A stretch of 50,794 nt of DNA, from contig DVGW01000038.1 of NCBI GenBank assembly GCA_018712515.1, forward strand, positions 1 through 50,794. Direction: 5' to 3'. Positions 24,276 to 32,912 of the stretch are shown here, piece after piece. Position numbers and translations under genes: made by a program. The first letter of the stretch is position 1. Each line of letters begins with the position of its first letter. The notes beneath the pieces are model-generated. The model was given only the letters and a program-made list of their open reading frames with translations. It did no database searches and was not told the origin of the DNA. The DNA is from Aphodovivens avicola. Its GTDB lineage: Bacteria; Actinomycetota; Coriobacteriia; Coriobacteriales; Eggerthellaceae.

Positions 24276-24803
24276 CTATCGGTACGACTCGCCCTGGTCG
24301 CCGCCGAGGAGCTTGCCCTGCTCCTTGAGGTGCTCGGCCTTCTCGCGGGCCGACACGAAGTTCTCGGGGGCATCCTCGATCTCCAGGATCTCGACCTCGA
24401 AGGTCAGCTGCTTGCCGGCCAGCGGGTGGTTCAGGTCGAACACGACCTCGCCCTGCTCCTTGTCGATCTCGATGATCGTCGCAGGCGTGGGGTCGCCGTC
24501 CTTGCTGTTGGACATCCAGATGCGCTTGCCGACCTTCAGCTCGTGGCGCACGGGGATCTGCTCCATAGGGATGCGCGCGACGAAGTCGTCAAGGTACTCG
24601 CCGTAGGCGTCGTACTCGCCGACGGTGAACGTCTTCTTCTCGCCCACCTCGTTCATCTCCAGGATGGCGGCCTCGAAGCCGTCGATGGTCATGTCCATGC
24701 CCGTCTGGAACTTCATGGGCTCGTCGGCGGTGGCGAAGCCGAACACCGTGCCGTCGTCGAGCTTGCCCGTGTAGGTCAGGGTTACCGTGGAACCAAGCTT
24801 CAT
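24276..24803 (-). CDS. slyD: FKBP-type peptidyl-prolyl isomerase, SlyD-like
   Basis: A 175-residue cytoplasmic prolyl isomerase and chaperone. The N-terminal half begins KLGSTVTLTYTGKLDDGTVF and continues with GMDMTIDGFEAAILEMNEVGEKKTFTV; an inserted flap of about 55 residues (YGEYLDDFVARIPMEQIP onward) is the SlyD insert-in-flap domain; the fold closes with FDLNHPLAGKQLTFEVEILEI. The metal-binding His-rich tail of enterobacterial SlyD is absent; the tail is short and charged. It lies 62 bases downstream of tig on the same strand, so the two are probably cotranscribed. The gene symbol follows the domain layout. Confidence 0.88.
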   Translation of the reverse strand: MKLGSTVTLTYTGKLDDGTVFGFATADEPMKFQTGMDMTIDGFEAAILEMNEVGEKKTFTVGEYDAYGEYLDDFVARIPMEQIPVRHELKVGKRIWMSNSKDGDPTPATIIEIDKEQGEVVFDLNHPLAGKQLTFEVEILEIEDAPENFVSAREKAEHLKEQGKLLGGDQGESYR

Positions 24804-24864
24804 TTGTCTTGCTCCTATCTGCTAAACAACACGCCGCCCGCATGGCGCGGGCGGGACTGATACC

Positions 24865-26217
24865 TTATTCGGCTGCCGTGTCGGAAGCTTCCTCGATCAC
24901 ATTGCCCTCGTCGTCCACGACGGTGACGACGGCGTTGTCGACCAGCCACGACGTGACCTTGCGCTGGCGGCACATCTTGCGGATGTTCGCCATGCGGTTG
25001 GCGTCCTCCCAGTCGGAGCGCTTCTGGCCCTTCTCGCCGGAGTCGGCGCCCTCGAACATCTTGTCGATGTCCGCGTCGGTGATCTCCATGCCGAGCTCGG
25101 TGAACATCGCCTCCATGGCGCAGTCGATGCTGGCGCGGCGCACGGCCTCGGTCTGCACCTGCTCCTTCATCTTGTCGCCCTCGACCTTGTTCTGGAGCAT
25201 CCACTGCTGCAGGTTCATGCCCTGCTTGTCCAGCGACTGCATGAACTCGCGGCCCACGTCCTCGCGAATGAAGTCGACGTAGTAGGCCGGCACCTCGCCG
25301 TCCAGGCGCTCGAGCATCGCATCGACCGCGCGGTCGACCATGAGCTTGGGCAGCGTCTCGCGCTTGTGCATGTCGACGGCCTGGCGCATCTGCTTGCGCA
25401 GATCCTCGACGTCGGTGCAGCCCACTTTGACGGCCAGCTCGTCGTCGATGGGCGGGACCACGTAGCGGCGGATGCCCTTGACCACGACGTTGGCGTGCAG
25501 GTTGCCGTCACCCAGCGTGGGGTTGCCCTCCTCGTCGAACGCCTCGAAGTCGAACTCAAGCGTGTCGTCGACCTTGGCGCCCACCAGGTGCTCGTCGAAC
25601 GACGGGGGCATGGAGCCCTTGCCCAGGCCGATCAGGCGCTGGGTCTGGTTCATGCCCGACACCAGGTGGCCGTTGGTGCTCACCGTGACCTCGACCTGCA
25701 CGTACTCGCCCATCTGGGCCTCATGGTCGGGGTCGTCGATGTCCTCGAAGTGATGGTAGTAGTCCTGCAGCTCGGCCAGCTGCTCGGCGATCTCGGCCTC
25801 GGTGGCCTCCTCGGGGGGCATCTCGATGGCGACCGGATCGTAGCTCGTCAGCTTCATGACCGGGGCGACCTTGCCCGACACCGTGAAGCTGAACGGCTTG
25901 CCCGGCTCGACCGTCTCGTCGACGTTGAACTTCGGCTCGTCGATGTAGATCACGTCGGCGCCGTCGATGGCCGCCATCGCCAGATCGTTGACGAGCTGCT
26001 CGGTGACGCCCGCCATGGCGTTGGCGTGGCCGCCGACCTGCTTCTCGAGGACCTCGCGCGGGGCCTTGCCCTTGCGGAAGCCCGGAATATCGCGCTTGGC
26101 GATGTCGGCGAAAAACTTATCGGCCGCCGCGTCGACCTCCTCGGCCGAAGCGACCAGCGTCAAGACGAGCTCCTGGCTGTCGCCGTCGTCCTCGCGCACG
26201 ATGTCTTTAACCTGCAC
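24865..26217 (-). CDS. tig: Trigger factor
   Basis: Trigger factor is the ribosome-bound chaperone that meets nascent chains at the exit tunnel. The 450-residue protein has all three domains: the ribosome-binding domain with the signature GFRKGKAP (46-53), a PPIase-like domain (about 165-250, with SGMNQTQRLIGLGKGSMPP), and the long C-terminal arms ending in an acidic tail. The PPIase part has a longer insertion and less canonical active site than in E. coli. It starts at 26217 upstream of slyD on the same strand. Housekeeping gene; no sign of damage. Confidence 0.95.
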   Translation of the reverse strand: MQVKDIVREDDGDSQELVLTLVASAEEVDAAADKFFADIAKRDIPGFRKGKAPREVLEKQVGGHANAMAGVTEQLVNDLAMAAIDGADVIYIDEPKFNVDETVEPGKPFSFTVSGKVAPVMKLTSYDPVAIEMPPEEATEAEIAEQLAELQDYYHHFEDIDDPDHEAQMGEYVQVEVTVSTNGHLVSGMNQTQRLIGLGKGSMPPSFDEHLVGAKVDDTLEFDFEAFDEEGNPTLGDGNLHANVVVKGIRRYVVPPIDDELAVKVGCTDVEDLRKQMRQAVDMHKRETLPKLMVDRAVDAMLERLDGEVPAYYVDFIREDVGREFMQSLDKQGMNLQQWMLQNKVEGDKMKEQVQTEAVRRASIDCAMEAMFTELGMEITDADIDKMFEGADSGEKGQKRSDWEDANRMANIRKMCRQRKVTSWLVDNAVVTVVDDEGNVIEEASDTAAE

Positions 26218-26548
26218 TGTGCTGCACCCCCGGATGTCCCGTAGTACTTATACCCTTGATAACGCGCATGCCGAACCGGCATTTTGGCGCGAAGGTTATT
26301 GTACCGCAGACCGCGCGTATGGGCGAACAAAGTGTCGCGAGGACGGGGATGCATTCGACGGGTTTTCGGGCGTGCTCCGGGCGGGTGCCCGCCGCTCGCG
26401 CATCGAACGTCCACCAGGGCACGTAACATCTTGGGGGAACGTCGGCTATCCGCCGCCGTCCGGCGTCCCGGCACTTGCAAACCGCATGTCACGGGCGGAA
26501 CATAGTCCCATACGCGAACCATCCCGCACATCATCGAAGGGAGAGGCC

Positions 26549-27829
26549 ATGCCCGACGGCGCGCCCGACACCGACATGCAGACGGCGATCGACAGCCTGG
26601 CGAACATCTTCTGGGACATCCTGAGCTCGCGCGACGGCATCACGTTCGAGGAGTTCGAGGAGCGCGCCCTGACGTGCGGTCACGGCGTGATGGCGCAGGC
26701 GATCGGGGCGGCGCTCGAACGCTACGACGCCGAACTGTGCGCAGACCTCCCCTCCGGCCAGCATATCCACGACAAACGGCGCCGCACCCTCATCACCGAG
26801 GTGGGCGACGTAACGTTCACGCAGCACCGCGTCCGCGGAGCCGACGGCACCTACGCGCCGCTCTCCGAAGCGCTCGGCATCCCCGGCAACCGTCAGATCT
26901 CGCCCGGAGCGCTGTCGTTCCTCGCCGAGGCGGGCGCCGAGCTCTCCTACGCATCGGCTGCCCACCTGCTCGCACGCAAGGGCGGATCCCAGGTGAGCGC
27001 GATGACCGCGATGCGCGCGCTGCGCCAGGCGGTCGAGGAGAGCGACGATGGCGCGCCCTCCGCCGCATCCCCCGGCTCATCCGCTTCCGCATCCCCCGCC
27101 GCGTCCTCCGCCACCCCCGCCGGCAAGGCGCGCCGAAGGGCTGCGCGCCGCAAGCACGGCCAGTCGCTCGCACGCACCTCGGAGCAGGCGCGCTTGAACG
27201 TCTTCCAGCAGAACCGTCCGCACGCGTCGATGCGCGGCGTGATCGCGTTCAACGAGGCGGACATCGAGCTTTTCCAAGACCTTTGCCGCTCGATCATGGA
27301 GCGGCGCGGCATGACGGGGAACGGCTTCCCCCTCTCGCCGATCCAACCGTCGAAAGGAGTAGCCATGGGATCCTACGAACGCGAGCAGCAGATGATCGCC
27401 GCCGGCACCGCCGATCGCGGCTACACGGCCAAGAAGTACTTCGAGGAGCTGGACGCCGAGCTCACCGAGGAGACCTCGTCGCTGTCGCATCGACCCGACT
27501 ACAGCAAGACGCTGTTCGCGCCCGAGAACGACGATATCTACCGCGAGTTCTGCGCCTACGTCGACCTGCCCAAACCGCGCTTCTTCGACGCGATCCCCGA
27601 CCCGATCCGCGTGGAGGGCTTCTCGGCGGCCGACGTGTACTTCGCCATGAAGTCGAAGAACCCGCGCATCGTCGAGATCGACGGCGCCGCCGTGTACAAC
27701 ATGCTGGTGAAGCTGCGCACCCAGCCCGAGATCTCCAAGAAGGTGCTCGACTTCATCCCCACCTGCTACCAGGGCGGATGCGGCAAGGGCGACGCCGCCT
27801 TCGAGCGCGGGTATTACGACAACAAGTAG
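26549..27829 (+). CDS. ISLre2 transposase-derived N-terminus joined to hypothetical domain
   Basis: The 426-residue frame has two unlike parts. Residues 1-165 resemble the N-terminus of ISLre2 (UPF0236) transposases: DKRRRTLITEVGDVTFTQHR, YAPLSEALGIPGNRQISPG, LAEAGAELSYASAAHLL. The catalytic core is absent. A Ser/Ala/Pro linker (about 170-190), a basic stretch GKARRRAARRKHGQ and a connecting region follow. Residues 273-426 are a separate-looking domain ending FIPTCYQGGCGKGDAAFERGYY, with no family recognised. Start chosen at 26549 because GAAGGGAGAGGCC precedes it; the open frame upstream runs antisense to tig. A strong internal ribosome binding site and ATG at 27365 could make the second domain alone, so this could be two genes in one frame. 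Confidence 0.68.
   Translation: MPDGAPDTDMQTAIDSLANIFWDILSSRDGITFEEFEERALTCGHGVMAQAIGAALERYDAELCADLPSGQHIHDKRRRTLITEVGDVTFTQHRVRGADGTYAPLSEALGIPGNRQISPGALSFLAEAGAELSYASAAHLLARKGGSQVSAMTAMRALRQAVEESDDGAPSAASPGSSASASPAASSATPAGKARRRAARRKHGQSLARTSEQARLNVFQQNRPHASMRGVIAFNEADIELFQDLCRSIMERRGMTGNGFPLSPIQPSKGVAMGSYEREQQMIAAGTADRGYTAKKYFEELDAELTEETSSLSHRPDYSKTLFAPENDDIYREFCAYVDLPKPRFFDAIPDPIRVEGFSAADVYFAMKSKNPRIVEIDGAAVYNMLVKLRTQPEISKKVLDFIPTCYQGGCGKGDAAFERGYYDNK
27352..27367 (+). promoter_or_regulatory. Internal ribosome binding site and ATG within the ISLre2-derived frame
   Basis: AAAGGAG sits seven bases before an in-frame ATG at 27365. From there a 154-residue protein would start MGSYEREQQMIAAGTADRGY. 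This is better than most start sites nearby and marks the boundary between the transposase-like part and the second domain. Confidence 0.6.
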
Positions 27830-27836
27830 CGTGGAT

Positions 27837-28026
27837 GCAGGCGAGGCGGACCTGCGGGTTGAGCGGGCCCGCAGGCGAGGCGGATCCGTAGGCGGGTGCG
27901 CTCTTGGACGAGACCGGCTCGCAAAAGGAGCAAGTCTAAAAGCGGAACAGGCCCGCAGGCGAGGCGGATCCGCATGCTAAACCAACCCGCAGGCGAGGTG
28001 GACCCGCATGCTAAACCTACCCGCAG
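27837..28026. repeat. Direct repeats of GCAGGCGAGGCGGA core
   Basis: Copies of GCAGGCGAGGCGGA (one with T for C) begin at 27837, 27871, 27955 and 27989, the last two extended by CCCGCATGCTAAACC or a close relative. Spacing of 34 bases recurs. The segment is non-coding; with the two repeats that follow it fills the 500-base gap between the ISLre2-derived gene and the TetR gene. Confidence 0.8.
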
Positions 28027-28065
28027 CCTAGAAACGCCCTGCATCTCCAGGCTTTTCGAGCTAGA

Positions 28066-28216
28066 TGCCACGTTATGGCGAGAATGCGACATCGATGGTT
28101 ATTCCAAACGCCGTCGATGTCGCATTCTTCCGTTATCTTGGCACTTTGAAGGGACTTGATCGAATAACGAGCGGCAAGGTTGGATCTCTTGTCGCATTCT
28201 TCGAGATTAATGGCAT
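28066..28216. repeat. Structured dispersed repeat, copy 2
   Basis: Same element as 22739-22900: the 11-base arms GAATGCGACAT (28082-28092) and ATGTCGCATTC (28117-28127), an outer TGCCA/TTGGCA pair and a third TTGTCGCATTCTT (28189-28201) are conserved, whereas the loops differ in sequence. Conservation of pairing with loop divergence suggests structure is what is kept. Confidence 0.75.
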
Positions 28217-28243
28217 CCAGCTCAAAAAGCCTGGCAACATGCG

Positions 28244-28321
28244 CCCTGCCGCATCACCCTGTCTCATCGCACTGTCGCATCGCCCTGCCGCATCGCCCTG
28301 CCGCATCGCCCTGCCGCATCG
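28244..28321. repeat. Tandem 13-bp repeat, six copies
   Basis: Six consecutive 13-base units, the last three identical (CCCTGCCGCATCG or one step rotated), run up to the end of the TetR gene; a degenerate seventh unit overlaps its stop codon at 28332. Confidence 0.85.
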
Positions 28322-28331
28322 AGCCGTCGCG

Positions 28332-28886
28332 TCATCCCAGCGGAACCCTTACCGCGTTGATGCCGCCGCGGATGAACGCGTCGAGGGTGCGCTGGACGAC
28401 GTCCCATTCGCCTTCGGAAACGTCGGCGAGCGCGACGGCATAGCAGCCGCTCATCTGGAAGCGGTAGAGCGCCTCGGCCTGCATGCGGCTCATGCCCAGC
28501 CCCGAGAACATGTTCGACGCGCCGCTGGGAAACGCGCCCTGCTCGACCAGCGCGAACAGCAGCGGCAAGAACCGCTCGTCGCGCACGACCGGCGCATACG
28601 GTCCCGCCTCGCGCAGCGCCACGCAGAACGGGCGGTTGCCGGGACGCGCGCAATCGCTGCAGTGCAGGTGGGATTCGAGCGAGCGCAGCCCGCCGAGGAA
28701 CTCGACGACGAGCGCCGCGTAGACGTCCTGGACGTTGCCGTAGTGCGCGTAGAGGGTCGAACGGCTGACGCCCGCCTCGCGCGCCAGCTCCGACATCGAC
28801 ACGTCCTCGATGCGCTTGCCCACCAAAAGACGCAGCAGCGCCTGCCTGATCGCCTCGCCGCACCTCTCGAACCGCGCGTCTTCCAT
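28332..28886 (-). CDS. TetR/AcrR family transcriptional regulator
   Basis: A 184-residue regulator with the helix-turn-helix VSMSELAREAGVSRSTLYAHYGNVQDV at residues about 27-53 and a helical C-terminal domain that contains CSDCARPGNRPFC, a cysteine cluster that could bind metal or sense redox state. The start at 28886 has GAGGGTGAT upstream; a longer frame to 28913 has no ribosome binding site. No obvious target gene is adjacent: a doubled REP-like element and a divergent DUF262 pair lie upstream. Confidence 0.85.
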   Translation of the reverse strand: MEDARFERCGEAIRQALLRLLVGKRIEDVSMSELAREAGVSRSTLYAHYGNVQDVYAALVVEFLGGLRSLESHLHCSDCARPGNRPFCVALREAGPYAPVVRDERFLPLLFALVEQGAFPSGASNMFSGLGMSRMQAEALYRFQMSGCYAVALADVSEGEWDVVQRTLDAFIRGGINAVRVPLG

Positions 28887-28924
28887 ATCACCCTCGCCTC
28901 CCGAACGTGACAACGTGACAGGGC

Positions 28925-29009
28925 GTGACAGGGGACGGTCCTTCTGTCACATCTGGATAAAAGGGCCGGCGGATTATCCATAGGTGACAGAAGGACCGTC
29001 CCCTGTCAC
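28925..29009. repeat. REP-like element, family B, inverted pair
   Basis: A 26-base imperfect palindrome (28925-28950: GTGACAGGGGACGGTCC then TTCTGTCAC) is repeated as its exact reverse complement at 28984-29009, with TGGATAA/TTATCCA pairing inside the spacer. The same unit recurs at 31305, 32830 and 50727. Confidence 0.92.
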
Positions 29010-29139
29010 CTTACGGCCACTGTAGCGAACTCGGTCGCTAGTTATCGTACATATTGTACGATAACGTTCAGCACGCGCATCGGTCGCATTCTATACTGGC
29101 ATCGAAAGCAAGGCATCGACCATTTTCGGAGGTGATCGC

Positions 29140-30225
29140 ATGCAAACCGAGAAGACCGTCTTCCTCGACCTGCTCGGAATGCCCGCCACGCGCTTCGTCA
29201 TCCCCGCCTATCAGCGGCTCTACTCATGGCGCGAGCGCCAGTGCCGCGAGCTGTGGCTCGACCTGCACCGCGCGGCCCGCGCCGACGCGACGCATTTCAT
29301 CGGCACGCTGCTGTACTCGCATGAGGATCCCGACGCCGACGGACGCCAGCGCTTGGCGGTCATCGACGGCCAGCAGCGCCTGACCACGATGACGCTGCTG
29401 ATCGAAGCGCTGCGCCGCCACCTGGCGGATCGCAAACGGACGCTCGACGGCGGCATCGACGCCCCCGCCCTGGACGCGCGCTACCTGCGCGTCGGCGGCG
29501 AGCCGGGCGCGCCCTGCAAACTAGTGCTGTCGCGCAACGACGGCCCCACGCTGCAGGCGGTGCTCGACGGCACGCCCCTGCCCGAGAACGCCTCCGAGAA
29601 CGTCCAGCGCAACCTGGCGTTCTTCCAATCGCTCATGGACGAGGACGGCTTCGACCCCCAGACGCTGTGGCGCGGCATCGAGAAGCTGTTCGTCATCAGC
29701 GCCGAGGTGGGCGCCCGCGACAACGCGCAGCTGATCTTCGAGAGCCTCAACTCCAAGGGCAAGCCGCTCACCACCGCCGACCTGGTGCGCAACTACCTGC
29801 TCCTCGCCCAAACCCACGAGGAGCAAACGCGCCTGTACGACGAGTACTGGGATCCCATCGAGGGCATGTTCCAGCCCGATCCCGGCTCGCTGCGCCTGGA
29901 CAACGCCATCCAAGGATGGCTCTCGGTGCGCTTCCGCAAGGTGCGCGCCCGCGGCCGCGACGAGGTCTACAGCGTGTTCAAGCAGTACGTGGAAGACGAG
30001 TTCACCGGCACGACAGAAAGCCTGCTGCACGAGCTGCGCAACTTCTGCATGATCTGGGCCGAGAACTACCGCTACCACGCCGTCAAGAAATACAAGTCGG
30101 CGTTCAAGTGGGCCGAGAACGGCGCCCCCACGCTGGTGTCGCACTACGAGAAGAAGCAGAGCACGAACCAGGCGTTCGCGGATGCCACCCGCGCCAAGAT
30201 GGACGCCACCGACGCGTCGCTGTGA
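29140..30225 (+). CDS. DUF262 domain protein without DUF1524 nuclease
   Basis: A 361-residue protein of the DUF262 family, the ParB-like/NTP-dependent part of GmrSD type IV restriction enzymes. Seen motifs: FVIPAYQRLYSW (19-30), the hallmark IDGQQRLTT (75-83) and FESLNSKGKPLTTADLV (200-216). Full GmrSD proteins are 550-700 residues with a C-terminal DUF1524 HNH nuclease; here the protein stops soon after the DUF262 part, with no HNH motif. It could be a specificity or NTPase module acting with another protein, or a shortened remnant. The start has CGGAGGTGATCGC. Only ten bases separate it from a paralogue, so they form an operon. Confidence 0.82.
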   Translation: MQTEKTVFLDLLGMPATRFVIPAYQRLYSWRERQCRELWLDLHRAARADATHFIGTLLYSHEDPDADGRQRLAVIDGQQRLTTMTLLIEALRRHLADRKRTLDGGIDAPALDARYLRVGGEPGAPCKLVLSRNDGPTLQAVLDGTPLPENASENVQRNLAFFQSLMDEDGFDPQTLWRGIEKLFVISAEVGARDNAQLIFESLNSKGKPLTTADLVRNYLLLAQTHEEQTRLYDEYWDPIEGMFQPDPGSLRLDNAIQGWLSVRFRKVRARGRDEVYSVFKQYVEDEFTGTTESLLHELRNFCMIWAENYRYHAVKKYKSAFKWAENGAPTLVSHYEKKQSTNQAFADATRAKMDATDASL

Positions 30226-30235
30226 GGTGATAGGC

Positions 30236-31270
30236 ATGCTGACGAAGCAAGAGATGTTCCTCGATTTCCTGGGCGCGCCCGCGACCCAGCTGATCATTCC
30301 CGTCTACCAGCGCGTTTACGCTTGGGACCACACGCAGTGCGACACGCTCTGGGCCGACATCGAACGCGCCGGGCGCGCGGGCGGCGCGCATTTCATCGGC
30401 ACGGTGCTCTACGCGACCGAGCCCGGCAACGACGATGCGGACCGCCGCCTGGACATCATCGACGGCCAGCAGCGCACGGCAACGCTGACGCTTTTGATCA
30501 CCGCCCTGCGCGACTGGATGCGCGAGACCGGCACCGCGCTCGAAGGGATCGACGCCGATACGCTGACGAGCCGCTATCTGCACGTCGATGCAGCGGAGGG
30601 CGCTTTGAAGCTCGTGCTCTCGCGCGTCGATCGCAAGACGATGAGCGCCGTGGTGGAGGGCGCCGAGCTGCCCCAAGACGAGGAGGAGCTGTCCCAGAAC
30701 GTCGCGAACAACTATCGGCTGTTCCGCGACAAGATGGGCGCCGGCTTCACCGCCGACGACGCGCAGGTCATCTGGAACGGCATCCAGCGGCTGCTGATCA
30801 TCGCGGCATCGCTTGACGGCGACGACCGCCCGCAGCTGATCTTCGAGAGCCTCAACTCCAAGGGCATGCCGCTGACCACGGCCGACCTTATCCGCAACCT
30901 GCTCCTGGTCAACGCCGGCTACGACGAGCAGACGCGCCTGTACAACCTCTACTGGGCGCCGATCGAGCGGCTCTACGCCGACGACCCCGGCTCGCAGCGC
31001 CTCAACGCCGCGCTGCACGGCTACCTCGCCGTCACCGCGCGCAAGCTGCGCATCTCCGACAAGGACCAGGTGTACGGCGCGTTCAAGACGTTCATGGAGG
31101 ACGTTTACCAGGGCTCGCTCGAGGAGCTGCTCATCGGACTGAAGGGCTTCTGCGAGACGTTCGCCGCCAAGTCCAACTCCGCCGGCGCCCGACGCGCCCA
31201 AGCCGCCGCCGAGTTCGGCAACAGCAAGCCCAAAGACTACATCGGCCAACGCCACGTCTTCGGCGACTAA
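30236..31270 (+). CDS. Second DUF262 domain protein, tandem paralogue
   Basis: A 344-residue paralogue of the preceding gene, with LIIPVYQRVYAW (19-30), IDGQQRTATLTLL (75-87) and FESLNSKGMPLTTADLI at matching positions. The two proteins align along their whole DUF262 part, so the pair arose by tandem duplication and has since diverged. It also lacks a DUF1524 HNH module and ends in an unrelated short tail (FGNSKPKDYIGQRHVFGD). The ATG at 30236 follows GAGGTGATAGGC; a start at 30182 would overlap the first gene. The TAA stop directly adjoins a family A REP-like element. Confidence 0.82.
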   Translation: MLTKQEMFLDFLGAPATQLIIPVYQRVYAWDHTQCDTLWADIERAGRAGGAHFIGTVLYATEPGNDDADRRLDIIDGQQRTATLTLLITALRDWMRETGTALEGIDADTLTSRYLHVDAAEGALKLVLSRVDRKTMSAVVEGAELPQDEEELSQNVANNYRLFRDKMGAGFTADDAQVIWNGIQRLLIIAASLDGDDRPQLIFESLNSKGMPLTTADLIRNLLLVNAGYDEQTRLYNLYWAPIERLYADDPGSQRLNAALHGYLAVTARKLRISDKDQVYGAFKTFMEDVYQGSLEELLIGLKGFCETFAAKSNSAGARRAQAAAEFGNSKPKDYIGQRHVFGD

Positions 31271-31330
31271 TGAGAAAAAGGGACAGTCACTTTTTCTCAT
31301 TTTCGTGACAAGGGACGGTCCCCTTGTCAC
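31269..31330. repeat. REP-like elements A (31269-31301) and B (31305-31330)
   Basis: A family A palindrome begins at the TAA stop of the second DUF262 gene and is followed three bases later by a family B palindrome. Each forms a hairpin of about 12 pairs that may end transcription. The remaining 180 bases before the MFS gene show no feature. Confidence 0.9.
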
Positions 31331-31514
31331 ATTTGGATAATTCGCCGCGGGCCCACGCCTGCCTCCTCGGGTCCGCGGTTCCACGCTTGCGCAAGACCGC
31401 CCGAAGAGAAGGCTCGGCCGCTTCCTCCTGCCATGACGACGACTTGCGCAGCAGCCGTGAACTACAATGGAGGGCAGCGTCATCCGGCGCTGCCCTTTCC
31501 ATGATCGGGGAAAC

Positions 31515-32756
31515 ATGAAAGCCCAACGCAAGGAAGAATCGGCCGCAACCGCCAAACCGCGTCTTTGGACGCGGGGTTTCATCCTGCTCGCGCTCATCCA
31601 GACGCTCGATCTGTTCACCTACAACATGATCACGCCCGTCATCGCCCAGTACGCGACCGGGCTCGGCTACACGCTGGTGATGGCCGGCGTCGTCGCGGGC
31701 GCGTTCACGTTCGCGGCGCTGTTCGCACGGCCCGCCAGCGGCGTGCTCTCGGACCGCATGGGACGCAGGCGCATCGTGCTCGCAGCCGTGGTCGTGGGCT
31801 GCTTGGCGCAGATCGGCTACGCGTTCGCCGCCGACTACACGGCGCTCATCGCGCTGCGCGTCGTGCACGGCTTCTTCTACGCGCTGTTCGGCACCGCCAT
31901 CTCGGCGATGGCGATCGACAGCCTGCCGGAGGAGCGCCGCAGCGAGGGCATGGGCTGGTTCGGCACGTCATATGTGTTCGCCAATGCGCTCGGGCCGGCG
32001 CTCGGCGTCGCCGTGAGCGGCGCGTTCGGGTTCCTGCCGATGTTCCTCATCGGAGCGGGCATCGCCGCCTGCACGCTCGTGCTGGGCTTGATGCTGCCTC
32101 CTGACGGACCGGCGCCGACGCGCGCATCCACTGCAACGGGAAGCGCCTCCCGCGCCGCCCGGTCCAGCGGCAAGGGCCGTCTCTACGACACCGTCAACGC
32201 GTTCGTCAGCATCAAGTGCCTGCCGCTCGCGTTCGCCGCGTGCTGCTACCTGACCATCTGGGGCATCATCTCCACCTACATCGTCATGGTGGGTGACGCG
32301 CGCGGCGTGGCGGGCATCTCGCTGTTCTTCGTGGTCAACTCGCTCACGCTGTTCTTCACCCGCCCGTTCGCCGGCAAGCTGGCCGACAAGCACGGGCTGT
32401 CGGCGGTGTTCTTCCCCTCGGTGGTGTTCGAGGTGCTGGCCGTGACGCTGATCGCCCTGTCGCAGCAGCTGTGGCTGTTCCTGGTCGCGGCGGCGTGCAA
32501 GGCGCTCGGCAGCGGCACGGTCACGCCGTCGATCCAAGCCAAATGCGGCCAGCTTGAGACGCCCGACCGCTCGGGCGTGGCGATGTCCACCTACCTGCTC
32601 GGCACCGACATCGGCTACGCCATCGGCCCCATCATCGGCGGCGCCGTGTCGGCGGGGTTCGGATTCGAGGCCATGTTCTTCTCCGGCCTGCCCATCCTGG
32701 CCATCGGCGTGATCGTCTACGTGATCTGGTGGCGAGGAAACCGCACGATGAAATGA
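31515..32756 (+). CDS. MFS transporter (drug/metabolite efflux type)
   Basis: A 413-residue major facilitator with about twelve membrane segments. The family A-loop motif GVLSDRMGRRRIVLA lies between segments 2 and 3; another, GKLADKHGLSAVF, lies in the second half, as expected from the internal repeat. The layout resembles the multidrug/YfcJ- or arabinose-exporter-like groups; substrate unknown. The ATG at 31515 follows TCGGGGAAAC; a longer frame beginning at 31467 has no ribosome binding site. The TGA stop at 32754 is the TGA of a family A REP-like element, so the element supplies the stop codon. Confidence 0.87.
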   Translation: MKAQRKEESAATAKPRLWTRGFILLALIQTLDLFTYNMITPVIAQYATGLGYTLVMAGVVAGAFTFAALFARPASGVLSDRMGRRRIVLAAVVVGCLAQIGYAFAADYTALIALRVVHGFFYALFGTAISAMAIDSLPEERRSEGMGWFGTSYVFANALGPALGVAVSGAFGFLPMFLIGAGIAACTLVLGLMLPPDGPAPTRASTATGSASRAARSSGKGRLYDTVNAFVSIKCLPLAFAACCYLTIWGIISTYIVMVGDARGVAGISLFFVVNSLTLFFTRPFAGKLADKHGLSAVFFPSVVFEVLAVTLIALSQQLWLFLVAAACKALGSGTVTPSIQAKCGQLETPDRSGVAMSTYLLGTDIGYAIGPIIGGAVSAGFGFEAMFFSGLPILAIGVIVYVIWWRGNRTMK

Positions 32757-32892
32757 GAAAAAGTGACTGTCCCTTTTTCTCATCTAGAGGTGCCGCACAA
32801 GCTCATCGGACCCCTTGCGGAGACCCAGCGTGACAGGGGACGGTCCTTCTGTCACATTATCCAAATGTGACAGAAGGACCGTCCCCTGTCAC
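32752..32892. repeat. REP-like elements A (32752-32783) and doubled B (32830-32892)
   Basis: The family A palindrome contains the stop codon of the MFS gene. Two family B units in opposite orientation (32830-32855 and 32867-32892) follow, making a long cruciform-capable inverted repeat. The order gene stop, A, then B is the same as at 31269 and 50664. Confidence 0.92.
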
Positions 32893-32912
32893 GCCCTGTC
32901 ACGCTCGTCGTG

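Noticed and set aside
25967..26548. Upstream extension of the ISLre2-derived frame
   Set aside because: It runs antisense through tig and its promoter, with no family match; the supported start is 26549.
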